A DNA stretch of 64,000 bases. Origin: Zelopaecilomyces penicillatus. Taxonomy: Eukaryota; Ascomycota; Sordariomycetes; Hypocreales; Pseudodiploosporaceae. This document shows, piece by piece, positions 31,258 to 43,689 of the stretch. Below the pieces are notes generated by a model, which worked only from the letters and a program-made list of their open reading frames with translations, was not told the DNA's origin and made no database searches. The stretch covers positions 496,001-560,000 of the forward strand of contig VCCP01000004.1 of the NCBI GenBank assembly GCA_005765155.1. The letters are read 5' to 3'. Within the stretch, counting starts at the first letter, position 1. Each line of letters begins with the position of its first letter. Both the position numbers and the translations under genes were made by a program.

Positions 31258-34200
31258 GCTTAGCACTCGGCGCTCGCTGGTTGCGCGGTAAAAAGTATCT
31301 AGGGTGCAATTCTTGGCTTAGTTCCAGCACTGCAGGACAGGAAATCACCTGAGGGTGTATTTTTGGGGTTGAGGACACGTACTGTAGGGTAGGAAGATGC
31401 TATAAGACTCCCTTTGAAGGCTGCGCTCAGCACCGAAAAGTTGAAGACAGCAGGCTTGGGGGAGTTTGGATTGAGGAAGTTATTGGGAATGATGAGGCTG
31501 GAGGAGAGGAAAGAAAAAGCGGGGGTCAAGAGACTCCCTGCAATCCGCCTCGTCGCCAGCTTACACCCAACAACACAACCTGATATTCTACACAAAGCAG
31601 CCTACATGGCAGAACAAGCAGCGTTTGGCAGATTGGCTAGTCAGCCAGCATCCGCTGCTCAAGTACCCCGGCCTGGCCCCACGTATTCTCGGACACAATT
31701 GGTCTATTCCTTTATCCGGCTAGTCTACCCGTCCTTTGGCACGCCGCACTCCTGTTCTGGTTCCCAGGCACCAATTCTCGCCCCCCCCCCCCCATCCCCT
31801 AGCAGCTCGTGCTACAACCCAGCCTGCGCTGTCACTAGCCAACACCTAAGTAGTTCAGTGTCGTGCACATGTTCAAACCCCTCTACAACGTACACTCCAC
31901 CATATCTGATTTGGATACCCTCTTGCTCTCACAGTCTCGAAGTCGTACACTCAGTAGTGTGTTGACATCTTTCTCAGGGGGCGAACGTTCAGGTGATCAA
32001 ATCTGCTAAATCTAGCTACAGACATCAACATATAATTCGAAAATTCACTTCATCAAATACATACGACCATAGGTATTGGGGAATTCTGGATCCCGTCAAG
32101 CTCTTGACTTGAGTGTAATATCATTTATTATTGGCATTCCTGGCCTCCTTTTCTGCAGTCCGAAGGTTCTGTTTTGTGATGATAATGCACCTAAGCTTAG
32201 GCCCAGATCTCATCCTCAAGTCACATGACTGTGCTCTGCTTTATTTTAGTTCTGCTTATTCCGTACGGAGTCCTCTTGAACGCATCCGACACCACCTAAG
32301 TGCACCCGCTATCCTTGTCAGTTTCACCAAATTGCCTTAACTCCTTAATCTCGCCTTTGCGAAAACGCGGGAAGTTATTACTAATTAGCTCGAATTGAAG
32401 CTAAAGCTTGCTCCCCATATAGATACGGCCACGATATATCACGCTGATGGAGGAGAGCATCCAGCATATATAGTATACGAGTTCCAAGCTGGATACTGAC
32501 TATAGTTTTAAGCAGAATCTTTGGGGTAAGTTAGTATTGAAGGAGGTAGAAGAGCTAGCGAAGGTTGGGTAGGTGGAATGGGGGGTTAGAGTAGGGAGTA
32601 ATATTTGACTAACTTCCTGGGAAGTTGGCTCTCTGGGAAGTCAGCGCTTCTCTACCCCTCGAACGGTAGCATTAAAATGAGTGGCCGCATCTCGCTCGGC
32701 CTAAAACTCATCTATGATAGAACTTATAATTTTCGCTATCCCTCTTCAGGAAGCGCTTTAGCTAAAGCAGCCTCATCAGAACCGTTATTGGCGTGGTGTA
32801 TATATAACAAGAGGCTATACCTGCAGTGAGTGGACATTCGATATTACAAGCTTTGACCTGGATTACTCTGGATGAACAAGCAAGCCTTTCAAATTAAAAA
32901 TACAACATAACCCGAATATAGAGCCCTGGGGCCCTGAAGTTGACATCTATCAATACTTCGACCATCGAAGAATTAGCATTGAGTGTGGTGTAGCAGACTC
33001 AATACCTATTAAACGAAATAACCCTGAGAACATGATACGTTAATCGAAGTATTGGAGAATTCAGTCGATGTAGTATGTCATCAGGAGCGCTGGAGGCTAT
33101 GAAACGGGCAAATCCGTTCAATGTGTTTGCTCTTTATCGTTCTATAACGGCTTTATACATAGATCGTCAGAAAACCATGAAGTGGCAGGTAAAAAGCTCG
33201 GAGCTAGTATCCTTTAATTCTGAGATAACAGTGATAGAGAAGGCAGCAGTGTTCTGTTGTTTGTGGCCCGCAGTCTAACCTTGAGCGATCATTCCCTCGG
33301 CCTGGTTATTTGTGCCAAATTTTATGCTATATTGGATAACTTGTCTCTCAGGGAATCGGTTATCGTGTTCTACACGCCTTTGGTCAAACTGATCACTTGC
33401 CTGAACTAGAAGATAGATTCTGGGTAATTGTGGCCTCATCTTGGGATATGCACAGTAGTAGTAGTAATGGTAGTATGGGCCAACTTATTCTACTTGACAA
33501 AAACCAAGGTACCTCGGGAAAGCAAGCCATGGCCAGTCATCCTAATGCTGCCGCTCAGAAGGTGAGCCCTTCAGGCAGATACTTGGTCTTGAGAGTTGAC
33601 TTCCCAGGAAGTTGCCAAAGCGTCCTTCCTTTGAAGAGCGGTCGCAGTTACGGCCGCAAAGCTGGCCTAAGGGGAACTTAGTCTGGGGGACAATCACTAA
33701 CTTGCCCATCCATTTTCGTTGGGCATATGTGGTCAGCACGTAAAGTCGGTCGTTGCAAATTCCTCACCGTCCCACCGCCTTCCGCTCTGACAATCGCCCC
33801 ACTTTGACCTCCTGCTGCTTTATGAATCTCTTTAGGATAGCCTATAATCCCTCTGCAGCGTTGCGGTGCAAGATGAATTATTGGGAAGGAGAAAACAAGG
33901 TTTCGGGTAGGAGGCGGAGGGGGGGGCACGAAGGGCAGCAAATGGATTCATTGAGTATAAGGTCCTGTGGAAACCTATTTGGGTGACCGTCGGGGATTTC
34001 GGGGAGTGGTCGTTTGTAGAGGCTGAAGAACTGGTGGTGAAGGAGTTTAATCGCGCTATATAAGAGAGAGAGGTGGATGCGTATGTTTGGCTACCTCGGT
34101 ACGGATAATGAGATTGAATAGACAGCGGGTAACATCGATATAACCCATGTCGTTTGACTCAATTTTCCCTCTTATCATAATGACGGAAGGCTAGTTCATT

Positions 34201-34799
34201 CCCGCGGCTAATGTATTTTTTTTTATTCAAACTACTGCCTAGATGTTTTCTGCGTTCCTATCTTGTCCTCACCAAAGCTAAACCAAAATGCTACCTTATA
34301 GGTAGACGGATACGTTTGATCCTCCTGTCCGATTGTTGGTCGAGACATAACATATACTATAAATAAGTCACACATATCAAAAGTCTCTCCAATCCTGACA
34401 ACCGTTATACGGGTATAGGATCCGGGAATATCTCATTCCTGGAACTAATGTTGCCTTTTAACCTGGTTAGTCTTGGTTGACGACTTGGATGCAACCCGAG
34501 CTCCGAGACTCCATCCCTTTAAATCCTACGAAAAATTATAAGCCACAGTCGAGATCGTTATATAGAGGGGCTACTGTGGTAACATCAACCTGTTAAAGTA
34601 TCTGGTATACGGCAGCCCAAGTAATAATGCTCAAACCGCCACGAGGAGCAAGCCTAAGAAGTATAATGATCAGCTATATATTTTCGGTACGTTCTTCGAA
34701 GTTATGCTCCAAGAAGCGAATAACATGATTCGATCGGCAGCAGTTGTCTGGATGAGCAGCTTGGCCTATTCTCCCTCTAAGCTAAAGTACAAGCATCAA
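31258..34799. other. No supported gene; relic-rich DNA
   Basis: Open frames here lack ATG starts or motifs. There is a 12-base C-run near 31782, and an inverted pair of 16-bp motifs at 32611 and 33598 (see findings). The rest is moderately AT-rich without recognisable coding content. Confidence 0.5.
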
Positions 34800-35840
34800 G
34801 CACAAGATGCAAAGCCAAGATGAAATTCAAGATGCCTAGCACCTAGTCAAAGGCGAAGCCCAGAAGCCAGACCAGCTGCGAGCATGGCTAGCCAAGTGGC
34901 CAGATCACAAAAAACAGGCTATAGCATCTAGGCCAGAAGAGTCAAGTATACCAGGCAGGCTACTGGCCGGCCAGAGGCCCAGCCAGTAAGTCGCTCAGAC
35001 CAAGGAGTCTGCCCAAGGTAAGACTATTGACCCGGAGCATGAGGACCTCCGTGAGGCGACAGGCGCGTCAGGCGCCTGCTCGCCCAATTGATGATGGATC
35101 CACCTAGCGAGTTCACACGGGCAGCAACCTGGCCACTTGCGCCTAATTGAGCTGAGCGTAAGGATAAGCACCGGCCTGGTCTGCATGCAAAAGTATGAGG
35201 CCAAGGGCCGACAGAAGCTGGACCCCTCATACACCTGTTGCAATTGCAATATTCAACCCTTAAGAATACAGTGTCATTGCCTCAGAAATCAGGAATTAGA
35301 ACAAACTAATAGCAACAACCATTCGAGGTAGCTTGCTGAGTTTATCAATGTCTCTAATATAATACCATGCATCTCGGGCCTTGTCCAATCTGCAAGGGCT
35401 GCCTTGACCAGCAGCCTCAAGACCTCAACCTTCCAGACCCCAAAGAAGCCGGCAGCCAAACTGCTGCAAGGTACTGGAAGAATGTGAGGGCTGACAGGTG
35501 GACAGGCTATTCGAAGGTCGAATGAATGTTCAATTGCATGGATAGATCTTGAATGCGCAGGTGCTGCAAGAAAGATAGATTTGGCTGTATGGTGCAGGAC
35601 ATCGGTTTTAATTGCTGGCTCTGGGCAATTGAGATCGCCAAGGAAGGAAGAAGGAAATAAAGATGCAGTGGCAAGCATATTTGTATAGCACAACGATCAA
35701 GGTCATTCAGACCAAAAAAGATGAATCACCTCGACCTCGGGGCTCCAAGCCTATTACAAATGCTCATCTATACTAAGTGAATTCTACCACCTGTTATGTC
35801 TGACTACTAAAGTTTTCGCTGTGCGCGACAGCAGCCTGGG
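34800..35840. repeat. Dispersed repeat, copy A (direct repeat with copy B)
   Basis: It aligns by eye with 36440-37530. Shared landmarks include GCCAGTAAGTCGCTCAGACC / GCCAGTGAGTCGCTTAGACC, GCGTCAGGCGCC, GAATACAGTGT, AGCTTGCTGAGT and a terminal TGCGCGACAG. The copies are clearly diverged and contain small indels. Class is unknown: an LTR pair or tandem insertion of a non-coding element are both possible. It contains an ATG frame at 35366 (MHLGPCPICKGC) that is also similar to 48705-48840. Confidence 0.75.
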
Positions 35841-36329
35841 AAATGGATGGTGTGATCTAGGTAGTTCTCAGGGAGTTGGATTCTCTAGTACTATTACAAA
35901 GGCAACAGAAAAATTGCTTCAGCGTATTAGATTATTGTGATCTGCTTCAAATATTATTGGATATAACTGTAAATGGACAAATAATTATAATGATCTGGTT
36001 GTTAAATTAGAATAGCAGTATACTTATTGAAGACTCTAGTAGATCTGAATTATAGCAACTCTCTATATGGATATTATGTCTACGATGTTGATTAAAGATC
36101 ACACAAAGAACATCGGGAAATGGCTATATTGGTTGTGCAAGAGAGAGAACAGGATTAAAGCTGTTAGCTCTAACAAATCATAACCTCTTATCAAGCATAC
36201 TAGGTATGCTTCCCACGACCATAAGTCACAGGACTTAACGAATGTGAAAAGATATATATAGAGTAGAGAAAGGAGGCTTCATATAGGTCTTACAGATTAT
36301 AGCAGACTGTAGATGAACCTCACTGTCTC
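35841..36329. other. Spacer between repeat copies A and B
   Basis: About 490 nt of AT-rich sequence with no gene recognised. It is too short to hold a retroelement body if A and B were LTRs of an intact element. Confidence 0.5.
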
Positions 36330-37530
36330 CTAGGACCAAAACCACAACCACACACTCAAGTGAACCTGTCAGGCTGAGCAGTCTGACCAGATATATCGCA
36401 GGCAGAAAGTGAATGTATCGAGATGAAGATGCCTGGCCAAGATGAAAGTTGTGATGTGAATCTCCAAGCCAAAGGCGAATACCGTCAGAGAAGCTGGCCA
36501 TAGCTATGGCCAGCAAAGTCAAGAAATCCCAAGAAACAGGTTGTTTAGTATAGCCTAGAAAAGTCAAGCCCACCAAACAGGCCACTGGTCGGCCAAGAGC
36601 CCAGCCAGTGAGTCGCTTAGACCAAGGAGCCTGCAAGGTCAGGCCATTGACGCGGAGTGTGAAGACCTCCGAGAGACCACAAGTGCGTCAGGCGCCTTGC
36701 TGGCCCAACTGCTTATAGGTCCATCAAGCGAGTCCTACACAAGCAACAAGCTGGCCACTCGAGCCGCAAGAGCCAAGCGTCAGAATAAGCACAGGCCTGA
36801 TCTGTATACAAAAGGCATGAGGCTTTGCGCCGGCCTCAGCCGGCACCCTCATAACAAGGTTAGAATTGCAATATTCGGTCCTCAAGAATACAGTGTAATC
36901 ACCATACAAGATCAGGGATTTAAGTATACCAACAGCAACAGCTCTCAGAATTAGCTTGCTGAGTATTCCGTTTTCGACAAAGTAACACCATAAGTCTCGT
37001 GCCAAGCTAGATCTGTAGGGATCGCTTGGACCAGCACAGAGACCAGTAGCCCGGGCTGCCCTGACCGGCAGCAAGGGATGCCAAGCCAAGTAGCAAAGCT
37101 GGCCAGGACCAGCAGAAAAACAACACATAACCTTCGGACCTTGAAGAAGCCCGCCACCAAGACCTTTAATGGATTACATTGATGCAAGAGCCAACCAGTA
37201 AGCAGGTCAGATGAAGGTTGAAGAAATCATCAATTGACTCGGACAGATCGAAAAGCTGCAGCAGCTGCAAGGGATACAGTTATAGCTGTATCGTGCAGGA
37301 TGCTTGTTTTGGAAGAGGCTTACGGAAGTGGTGGAAGCCAAGAAGGAAAATGGGCAAAGAGCTGCTGTAGCAAGCTTATCTGTAGAATAAGATCTCCGGC
37401 CAAGAGGGACAATGAACAACCTCAACCATGAGGTCTTAATCCATCTGAAAACACTCTTAAAATGCTAAGTGAATCATGCCACCTATTCAGTCTGCCTATT
37501 AAAGTTTCCGCAATGCGCGACAGAACCAGG
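36330..37530. repeat. Dispersed repeat, copy B
   Basis: Homologous to copy A and, in its first 270 nt, to an inverted copy at 52130-52430. On the minus strand the shared part reads as IRLWLGDSHHNFHLGQ here and IRLWLGDLYQEFHLGQ in the other copy, so a coding frame has been conserved between copies. Confidence 0.75.
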
Positions 37531-37989
37531 TCGTACCATTAACACGGGATGCTTCAGGCAGATCTATAAAGGAAGCTGCGGAGTTGAATTTAGGGAAGAC
37601 AAATAGATAAATGCAGCATTGCTTAACAACAGAACAAATTTAGTTAGGACTGACAAGTCCTCCTCAATATGTGTTCCGTCTCTTTCTAATCATAGTTGTT
37701 CTTACAGCCACTCTTCAAGGCTTCTTTCTTGGTCTTCTTTTCCTTCAGGAGATCATCCATCCATCGGCTACAATTCTTTATTGCACAATCCGGGCACTGT
37801 CTGTGTTGTAGAAGATATGACATGATCTCCGCTGGGCTGAATTCTGACTCTGGTATTTTATAGCAAATGCGTCCGCTTGTTTCTCGACTTCTCTGTTACC
37901 CCCTTTCTATTAACTAACCTCCTTGGCATTTATGTTGAGTTTCCCAAACATAAAGTGGTAGATCCCCCTGGATATGCCTCTATCAGTAA

Positions 37990-39649
37990 GCTAGAACTTG
38001 ACCTTTATATCAACTCGACCGAGCCGAGTTAAGGCCTTATCTTTTTTCTCAGGATGATTAGCTATTATAATGGAAAGTCGGTCTTCATGGAACCCAATAC
38101 TGTTAAGAGTGTTTAGGAGGCCTGAGAGTGTTATCCCTCTATCTTGTGTTCCTGTATTGATATTATGGTTTAAATACTTAAAAGAAGAGTCCCTGGAGTA
38201 TATAGCTCTTATAGTATTAATATCTACTAGTAAGATAATATATCTATCTAACAGCTTAATCAATAGACTCTTCAGTAATATATCAGTTATACTAGAGATA
38301 CTGATGATATATATCTATATCCAATTCATCAGCAATTGATAGGCTGAAGCTAGACTTTCTGGTTCTGGGCGGGCTATATAAGAGATAGCCTTGTTTATAG
38401 TTTGTTGAAGCAATAAGGCACACCGAAAAGCATTCGGACTAGCAGGAAAAGAAACCCAAAAACACACATAGGAAAGACTTCTACTAACACTCTGGAAAGC
38501 TTTCCAGGCGCGAGAGAAAGGTTATTGGGGAAGCGCATCAACTAGAAACGTTTCACATTTGCACGAGGCCGATATTCCTCGGAAAGCTTATAGCCATACT
38601 GAAGCATTTCCTTATCAAACCCAGGCTTGTTCAAAGCCGTACTAATAAACTGGATGCGGTCCCATTTTCAAGAAGGAAAGACTTCAGAGAGGGGAAAGAT
38701 AAGATGATTTCTGAACAGCAGCTATAGCTAGTATATATCTAAAAATATAACCCTTTTCCTCCCAGCAGCAACTTCCACAGCAATTTCGTTATTTGTGGGT
38801 GTGGACTTCTGTGCCGCTGGGTGCGTCAGACCCAGGCAATAAAATAGGGAATTGAATGGTCAGAGTACCAGTGTCTAGTTTAGGTGTTGAAAAGATCTCT
38901 AATATACTTAATAAGAGGCCCCTTTTGCTTTTCGTTAAGAATCACTGTTGAAAGAGGTTGAATAGTTACTGATTTCTCTATTTTCCACTTATCTTTATGA
39001 TGTCTGTAAATCGTTGTCTTGTTCTTTAATTCGCTGAGGTGTGTAAGCTGATACTCTGCTAGGAAGTCTTTAAGGTACGAGTAGACTGTCCGATATAAGT
39101 GATTGAAATTCGCTGTTCTTTATTGAAGAGAATAGCCTTAACCTGTTTAGTCTGATAGAGAAGCGGTTGGATTTTATACCAGAAAAAGAAAGCTCCTTCC
39201 TAAGGGAAATATCAGAGATTCTTTTTGGTGAGGAAGTCATAGATTCTAGGAGCTTTCTGCTTGGTCTCGACTTTAATGATAATAGAGCGACCGGCATCAT
39301 CCAATCCATAAGATGAGATCTAAGGTTGAACTATATTATACGTTTTGTCTAAGATATTAATATGGATAGTTAATGCTTTAATAAGTTAGCCTAGAGTTTT
39401 TTATGTTTGATTTTATATATAAACTATAAATTTTAATAAACCAATAAGATAGAATATATAGGGTTTTATTAATACAGCTAATGCAAAGATGCATATTAGG
39501 TGAGTGTAGCCAGTTAAGTTGCTACTTAGGACCTGATTGGCGGTACTGGTCATGTTTGAGAAACCAGGAAAGAAAAGATCCAAGACAGATATATGCTGGG
39601 ATAGTGCTTCTTGGATGAGACGATGGCTGAGATTGCTGAGAAGCGTCAT
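37990..39649 (-). pseudogene. BCS1-like AAA ATPase pseudogene
   Basis: The minus strand carries, in order, the fungal BCS1-family landmarks. The start is at ATG 39649 with FFPGFS and a transmembrane segment (ICIFALAVLIKPYIFYL). Then come a FWYKIQPL / ISITYIGQSTR region near 39100-39200, YRHHKDKWKIEK and TVILNEKQKGPLIKYIRDL at about 38890-39030, and a P-loop region near 38370. A Walker B-like region (IILLVDINTI) and the arginine-finger block (TLSGLLN, IIANHPE, LGRVDIKVKF) end at a stop at 37991-37993. Lesions: a one-base frameshift at about 39080 between STRTLK and DFLAEY, a long gap of non-coding sequence at 38400-38880, and a P-loop reading SPPRTRKS where the family has GPPGTGKS (Gly to Arg, G-to-A changes). 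BCS1-like proteins are AAA chaperones, some mitochondrial; this copy cannot be functional. Confidence 0.8.
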
Positions 39650-41901
39650 GATGAAAAAGTTTGATGGGTGTGCGTATTGAAAGAAAGGGGAACAAACATC
39701 ATCCTAGGGAGGGTACATTTCCTTTTTATTCCTGTCAGAGGTTCCTCAATGATGAGCAGAGATTGAAACAGATTGCGGCGTCGGCATCGCAATTATGGAG
39801 GCAGGCCCCATCAAGAGCGACCAGACCGGGTATACGCACACTATTTGCAACAAAAGTATGGCCATTGCAGGGCATTCTGCAAGAACCATCTACTTACAGT
39901 CTTCAAATGTACTGCGGCCAACAAGACCACGGCGCGGTGCCTCCTGGCGGTTGCACGCCGCGCGCCGCGTGCCTCGTGCTTGTCTTATATCATGGCCGAC
40001 TCGAAGACGCCGCTAACAGCCCAGAAGACCATCCAATTATATGGGGATAACTTGCGTGGAAGGCTTAGGAGGCCAGCCGGCCTGAGGACTGGGACTCAGT
40101 GATTTGGTCAGCGCGGCTAAGGCTAACCGCCTCAACTTAGGCCTGCACTGGAGCAGGGGCATTTCAAGCACCTGTATCTACACCTTGGCCAGCGGGTAAC
40201 CCCTAAAGGAACTTTTTTCAAAAAGATTTAGGCTATATTTAGTAGTATTGGCCCACCTTTCCCTAATCTCTGACTTCAATGAAACAGCCCTCTGATATCC
40301 AGTTAACCAGGCCAACATAGTACGCGCCGTTCATGGCTATGTTGGTTTCAACGACTTTTACAAAGAAGTTAGGTTGTATAGAGAGTGGATTTATACTGTT
40401 TCATTGCTAGATTTAAAGCCTAAATAAAATCAGACACAAGTTCAAAATGCAACAGGCGCTTAGAGATAACCACAAGACATGGTGATTCAAAGAGTTATAT
40501 TGTCGCACGTAGAAGACATGCCCTGCCGGACTCCATCGCTCATCCACTCAGCAACAGGGCCGAGCCCAGGTCCTAGACAACGGACCCAGCCCAAGGCACC
40601 GTTATAATCTGTACTTCATCGAGCGCAGCCTCTCTTTTCTCCACCAAAAGTGCAGGTTCACGGCAAGTGTGCCTTCGTTATTGGAGTAAGTGTCGTCCAT
40701 TTCTGGAGGATGAGGTGCCGCTTTTGGAGGACATTTTGCTGAGCGGCGGAGACCCGGGTGGGACTGCATCATACCCTTATACTACTGTCCCCTAGCGATC
40801 CTTGTTCGCCCTAGCAGCACTGGTGACCCAAATGGAGGCGTCGATTTAATTTAGTAGCGTAAGGTGTGTTATAAGGGAGTAAGAATACCATTCAACCACG
40901 GTGTGTGGCTTCTATCTCCCTAAGAGCGAGAAATAGGTGTTGTAAATTATCGCTGTGGGTTCAGCATCCACCAACTATAACGGGCTATCAGACCGTTAGG
41001 CCAAATAAGGCAAAAGAATAGGCTAATAATCGCATTTTGAGCAATCACTGTGGAAGATGAGAAATCTGTGAGCTGCCTGCATATTTATGCAAATCCAGCG
41101 GGCATGCATAAACCACGGATTCCAAGTCAATCTTGAATATAAGAACTTCTGGAACTCCTCTGCTTGGCAGATCTGGATCGGATCGTAGGTGAGCTGTGGT
41201 CCAAGCAAGACAGTGCGAACGTCTCGCCCCTCCACCAGCAGCGTTTGAAGCGACGGAGTATTGCACCAGGGATCAAAAACTCCACCTTGTGTGGATTCAA
41301 GATCGCGTTCTTGTGAGGCCACTCCCGCGGCACCTCATGTCTTACGCATTTTGGCGACAAGACAGTACAACTGCTCACACACGGCGAGTCCGTCAGCGAG
41401 AGCCATGGCGGGCTTCTCCACCATACGCTGCACCAGTACACGCTGGGTCATCGTAGCGGCCGTGAGGACAGGCAGCAGACCGTGAACCAGTCAGTACTTT
41501 GGGGAGTGCTTGCTTCGAAGTCGTCAAAGGTTGACATTGAGCGAGAGGACGGGTATCGCTATGTCACATTGGACGACTCAAGCGGCAACAAAACAAGGAT
41601 CAGGCTAGACAAGCCGACGGTTAGGCGGAGACCATCGTCTGTTGCGGGACTACAGAGTACGTGCGACGACATCGAAGATAGCGATGTCGTAAAGTTCTCG
41701 TAGGCATCGGTTACTGTTATGGACATTCGCAGGCTTTAATTAATTAACTCTGCGAGTTGACTCACGCCAATTGATGGCTCTGGGGTGACCCATATTATGT
41801 GGGACAAGTGGCTTGGCTGAGCTCAGTTCCTGATACAACAGAGCCGCCTCAACCCCGCTCACGGACAGCCTCAGTTCTGGTAGTCCAACTTTGTGGCTGC
41901 C
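39650..41901. other. No confident gene; possible relic on minus strand
   Basis: The minus strand at 41023-41456 has two overlapping protein-like frames (with PSLQTLLVEGRDVRTVLLGP) joined only by a frame change. This may be a decayed gene of unknown family. The remainder has no recognisable coding content. Confidence 0.35.
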
Positions 41902-43097
41902 ATGGCTGACCCATTAGTGAGTGTCAGCTCTGCGCTCATAGCTATCGTTACTGCCACTCTTCAGTCCAGCAGGGCACTCTATCAGACCGTTCGAAGTTTC
42001 CAAAATCACCAACGTGCGATCAAGCAACTACTGGCTGAGCTATCTGCGCTAAGCGGCGTCCTCCAGTCTCTTGAAGGCCTGGCAAGTCAAGATGACGCAA
42101 TCTTCCTATCACTCAAATTGCCACTCGTGCAATGCCACCAGGCATGCTCAGAATTCGGGGCTTTGATTGTTCAATGCAGCAAGCATTCGGGCGGGTCTCG
42201 GACCAGCTTTAGGGACTGGGCAAAGCTCAGGTACATGGATAACGACATTTCCGGTTTTACCAGTATGCTGGCTGGATATAAGTCTACTATCTGCATTGCA
42301 CTGGCTGATGCAAACCTGTCAGTCCCCCATGTCGACATTTGAATCTATACTGACACCTCAAGAGGCGCTCTACGACAGTAACGCTACAAGTTTTGAACGA
42401 GTACAAGGACATGATACATAGCACTGTTCAGGATCTGGAGGATCATCTTGACAAGCTTCAAGCCAAGCTGGTAAACAGTGCAACACCCACTGCAGACCAT
42501 ACCATTGCAGTGACCGCCGAGGTTCAGCAGATCAGAAACGAACAGAGCAGCGCTGCAAAGTGCTTAGAAATTTGCAACCAGGTTCTCCATCGCATCAACG
42601 AAATGCATTTTCAGCCAGTCACCGACACGCAATCCGGCGGGACAACATCAGCAACTCTAATGCCTCAATCGCCTCAATACTGGACCCAGGCAGCTGCCAT
42701 GACTCTGTTGACACTCAAAGCATGCAGTGACAAACTCGTCGAGACAATGTCACATCTGCATGCCATGAAGGAGAGTGCAGAGACGCGGTCAACAATGCAG
42801 GCTGATATGAGGGTAGCCGACCCCACCCTAGACGTTCGATCTCTTCAAGACGAGTTAGATAGTACAAGGCAATGCATAGCCATTTGCAAAGGAGCGTCTG
42901 GCCGTGCGTCCGAGGTCCGTGTTCATGTGCTAGAGAATATCAGCATGGGTCATGACGGGCAGCAGCTCTTCATATCTACACTTGGAGATCTTTTCAACGT
43001 CAAAGGGGCCTCAGCTGGCGATGGGGCTATACAGTTTATCGGTTCAGTCTCAGATGCTTCTTTACAAGAGTTTTTTCGATCACAGAAGGAAAGATAA
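41902..43097 (+). CDS. STAND N-terminal-domain protein without NACHT (2 exons)
   Basis: Exons 41902-42317 and 42365-43097; intron 47 nt (GTCAGT, branch ACTGAC, acceptor AGAG); 382 aa. The N-terminal 170 residues match the fungal N-terminal domain of STAND proteins (PF17111, also named after the azaphilone-cluster protein PigL): MADPLVSVSSALIAIVTATL, LYQTVRSFQNHQRAIKQL, SFRDWAKLRYM. A helical, coiled-coil-prone middle follows (DMIHSTVQDLEDHLDKL; QDELDSTRQCIAICK). The C-terminus (about 325-378) has two short pseudo-repeats, ISMGHDGQQLFIST and ASAGDGAIQFIG, ending SVSDASLQEF. No P-loop is present. A protein with this N-domain but no NACHT may act as a partner or truncated receptor of NLRs. The tail is shared with the convergent gene at 43163. 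Confidence 0.82.
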
Positions 43098-43162
43098 CCA
43101 CATATATCTTTATCATCAGTAATTTCTATCGGTAGAGTGCATGGATGCAACGCAATATTCCT

Positions 43163-43685
43163 CTACTGATGCTCAGTAGTATATCCGCTCGCTCCAAGCT
43201 TTTGTCCTGATCCTTTAAATCCAGTGGCGCTGCCTGTAGCTGCAGATCCGTTGGCCGTGACTTTCTGACGTTCGGTAAACATGACTGAGAGTTCGGTAAC
43301 AGACGCCTCTTCCCATGACCCAATGACCTGCCAGGAGTGTTCCCCCCCTACGACATCTTCCGCTTCGTACACATGGTCCTTTGTCGATACCAGCATCTGC
43401 ACGCCGTTGTCTCCAACCTTTATGCCCTTAAGCCGATGTGTTGGACGAGGGCAGGCAGTGGCATCGGGTGGATTTGATCCCAAACCATCGTGTTCGACAA
43501 ATTCAACGCCCGGCGGAGGTCCAGTCATGGCTTTGTTTGGTACTGGTTTCGTCATCTGAAAGCCGGTGATGATCCGTTGAGGTTGGCGGTTGCGTGAGCG
43601 GGGTAGACTAAAAATTGGCTCTTCCGATGATTGCAACGGCTTTTGGCCATGTAAGGCTGCAATGAATGAGATTCCGAAGACGGGG
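43163..43685 (-). CDS. Protein sharing the C-terminal motif of its convergent STAND_N neighbour (3' exon)
   Basis: The minus-strand frame ends at 43163, 65 nt beyond the neighbour's stop. The ATG at 43555 gives 130 aa, but the same frame continues upstream as sensible protein (FGISFIAALHGQKPLQ) to an acceptor at about 43686. An upstream exon around 43750-43830 (ALGSTGPGFGLSCTPFG) joins in the correct phase. The true start was not found. The core reads KVGDNGVQMLVST then VVGGEHSWQVIGSWEEASV. This parallels MGHDGQQLFIST ... SAGDGAIQFIGSVSDASL in the neighbour: Gly-x-[DN]-Gly-x-Gln, Ser-Thr, a second Gly-led unit with Gln-x-Ile-Gly-Ser, then an acidic-Ala-Ser end. A Gly/Ser/Ala-rich tail follows. 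The function is unknown. Confidence 0.5.
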
Positions 43686-43689
43686 CTGT

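Noticed and set aside
31414..31965. 183-codon open frame
   Set aside because: There is no ATG near its start and no recognisable motif; it crosses a C homopolymer, and the composition is unlike the real genes nearby.
34800..37530. Copies A and B as LTRs of one intact retrotransposon
   Set aside because: Only about 500 bp of non-coding DNA separates them, and a third partial inverted copy lies elsewhere; an intact element is excluded, though deleted-element LTRs remain possible.
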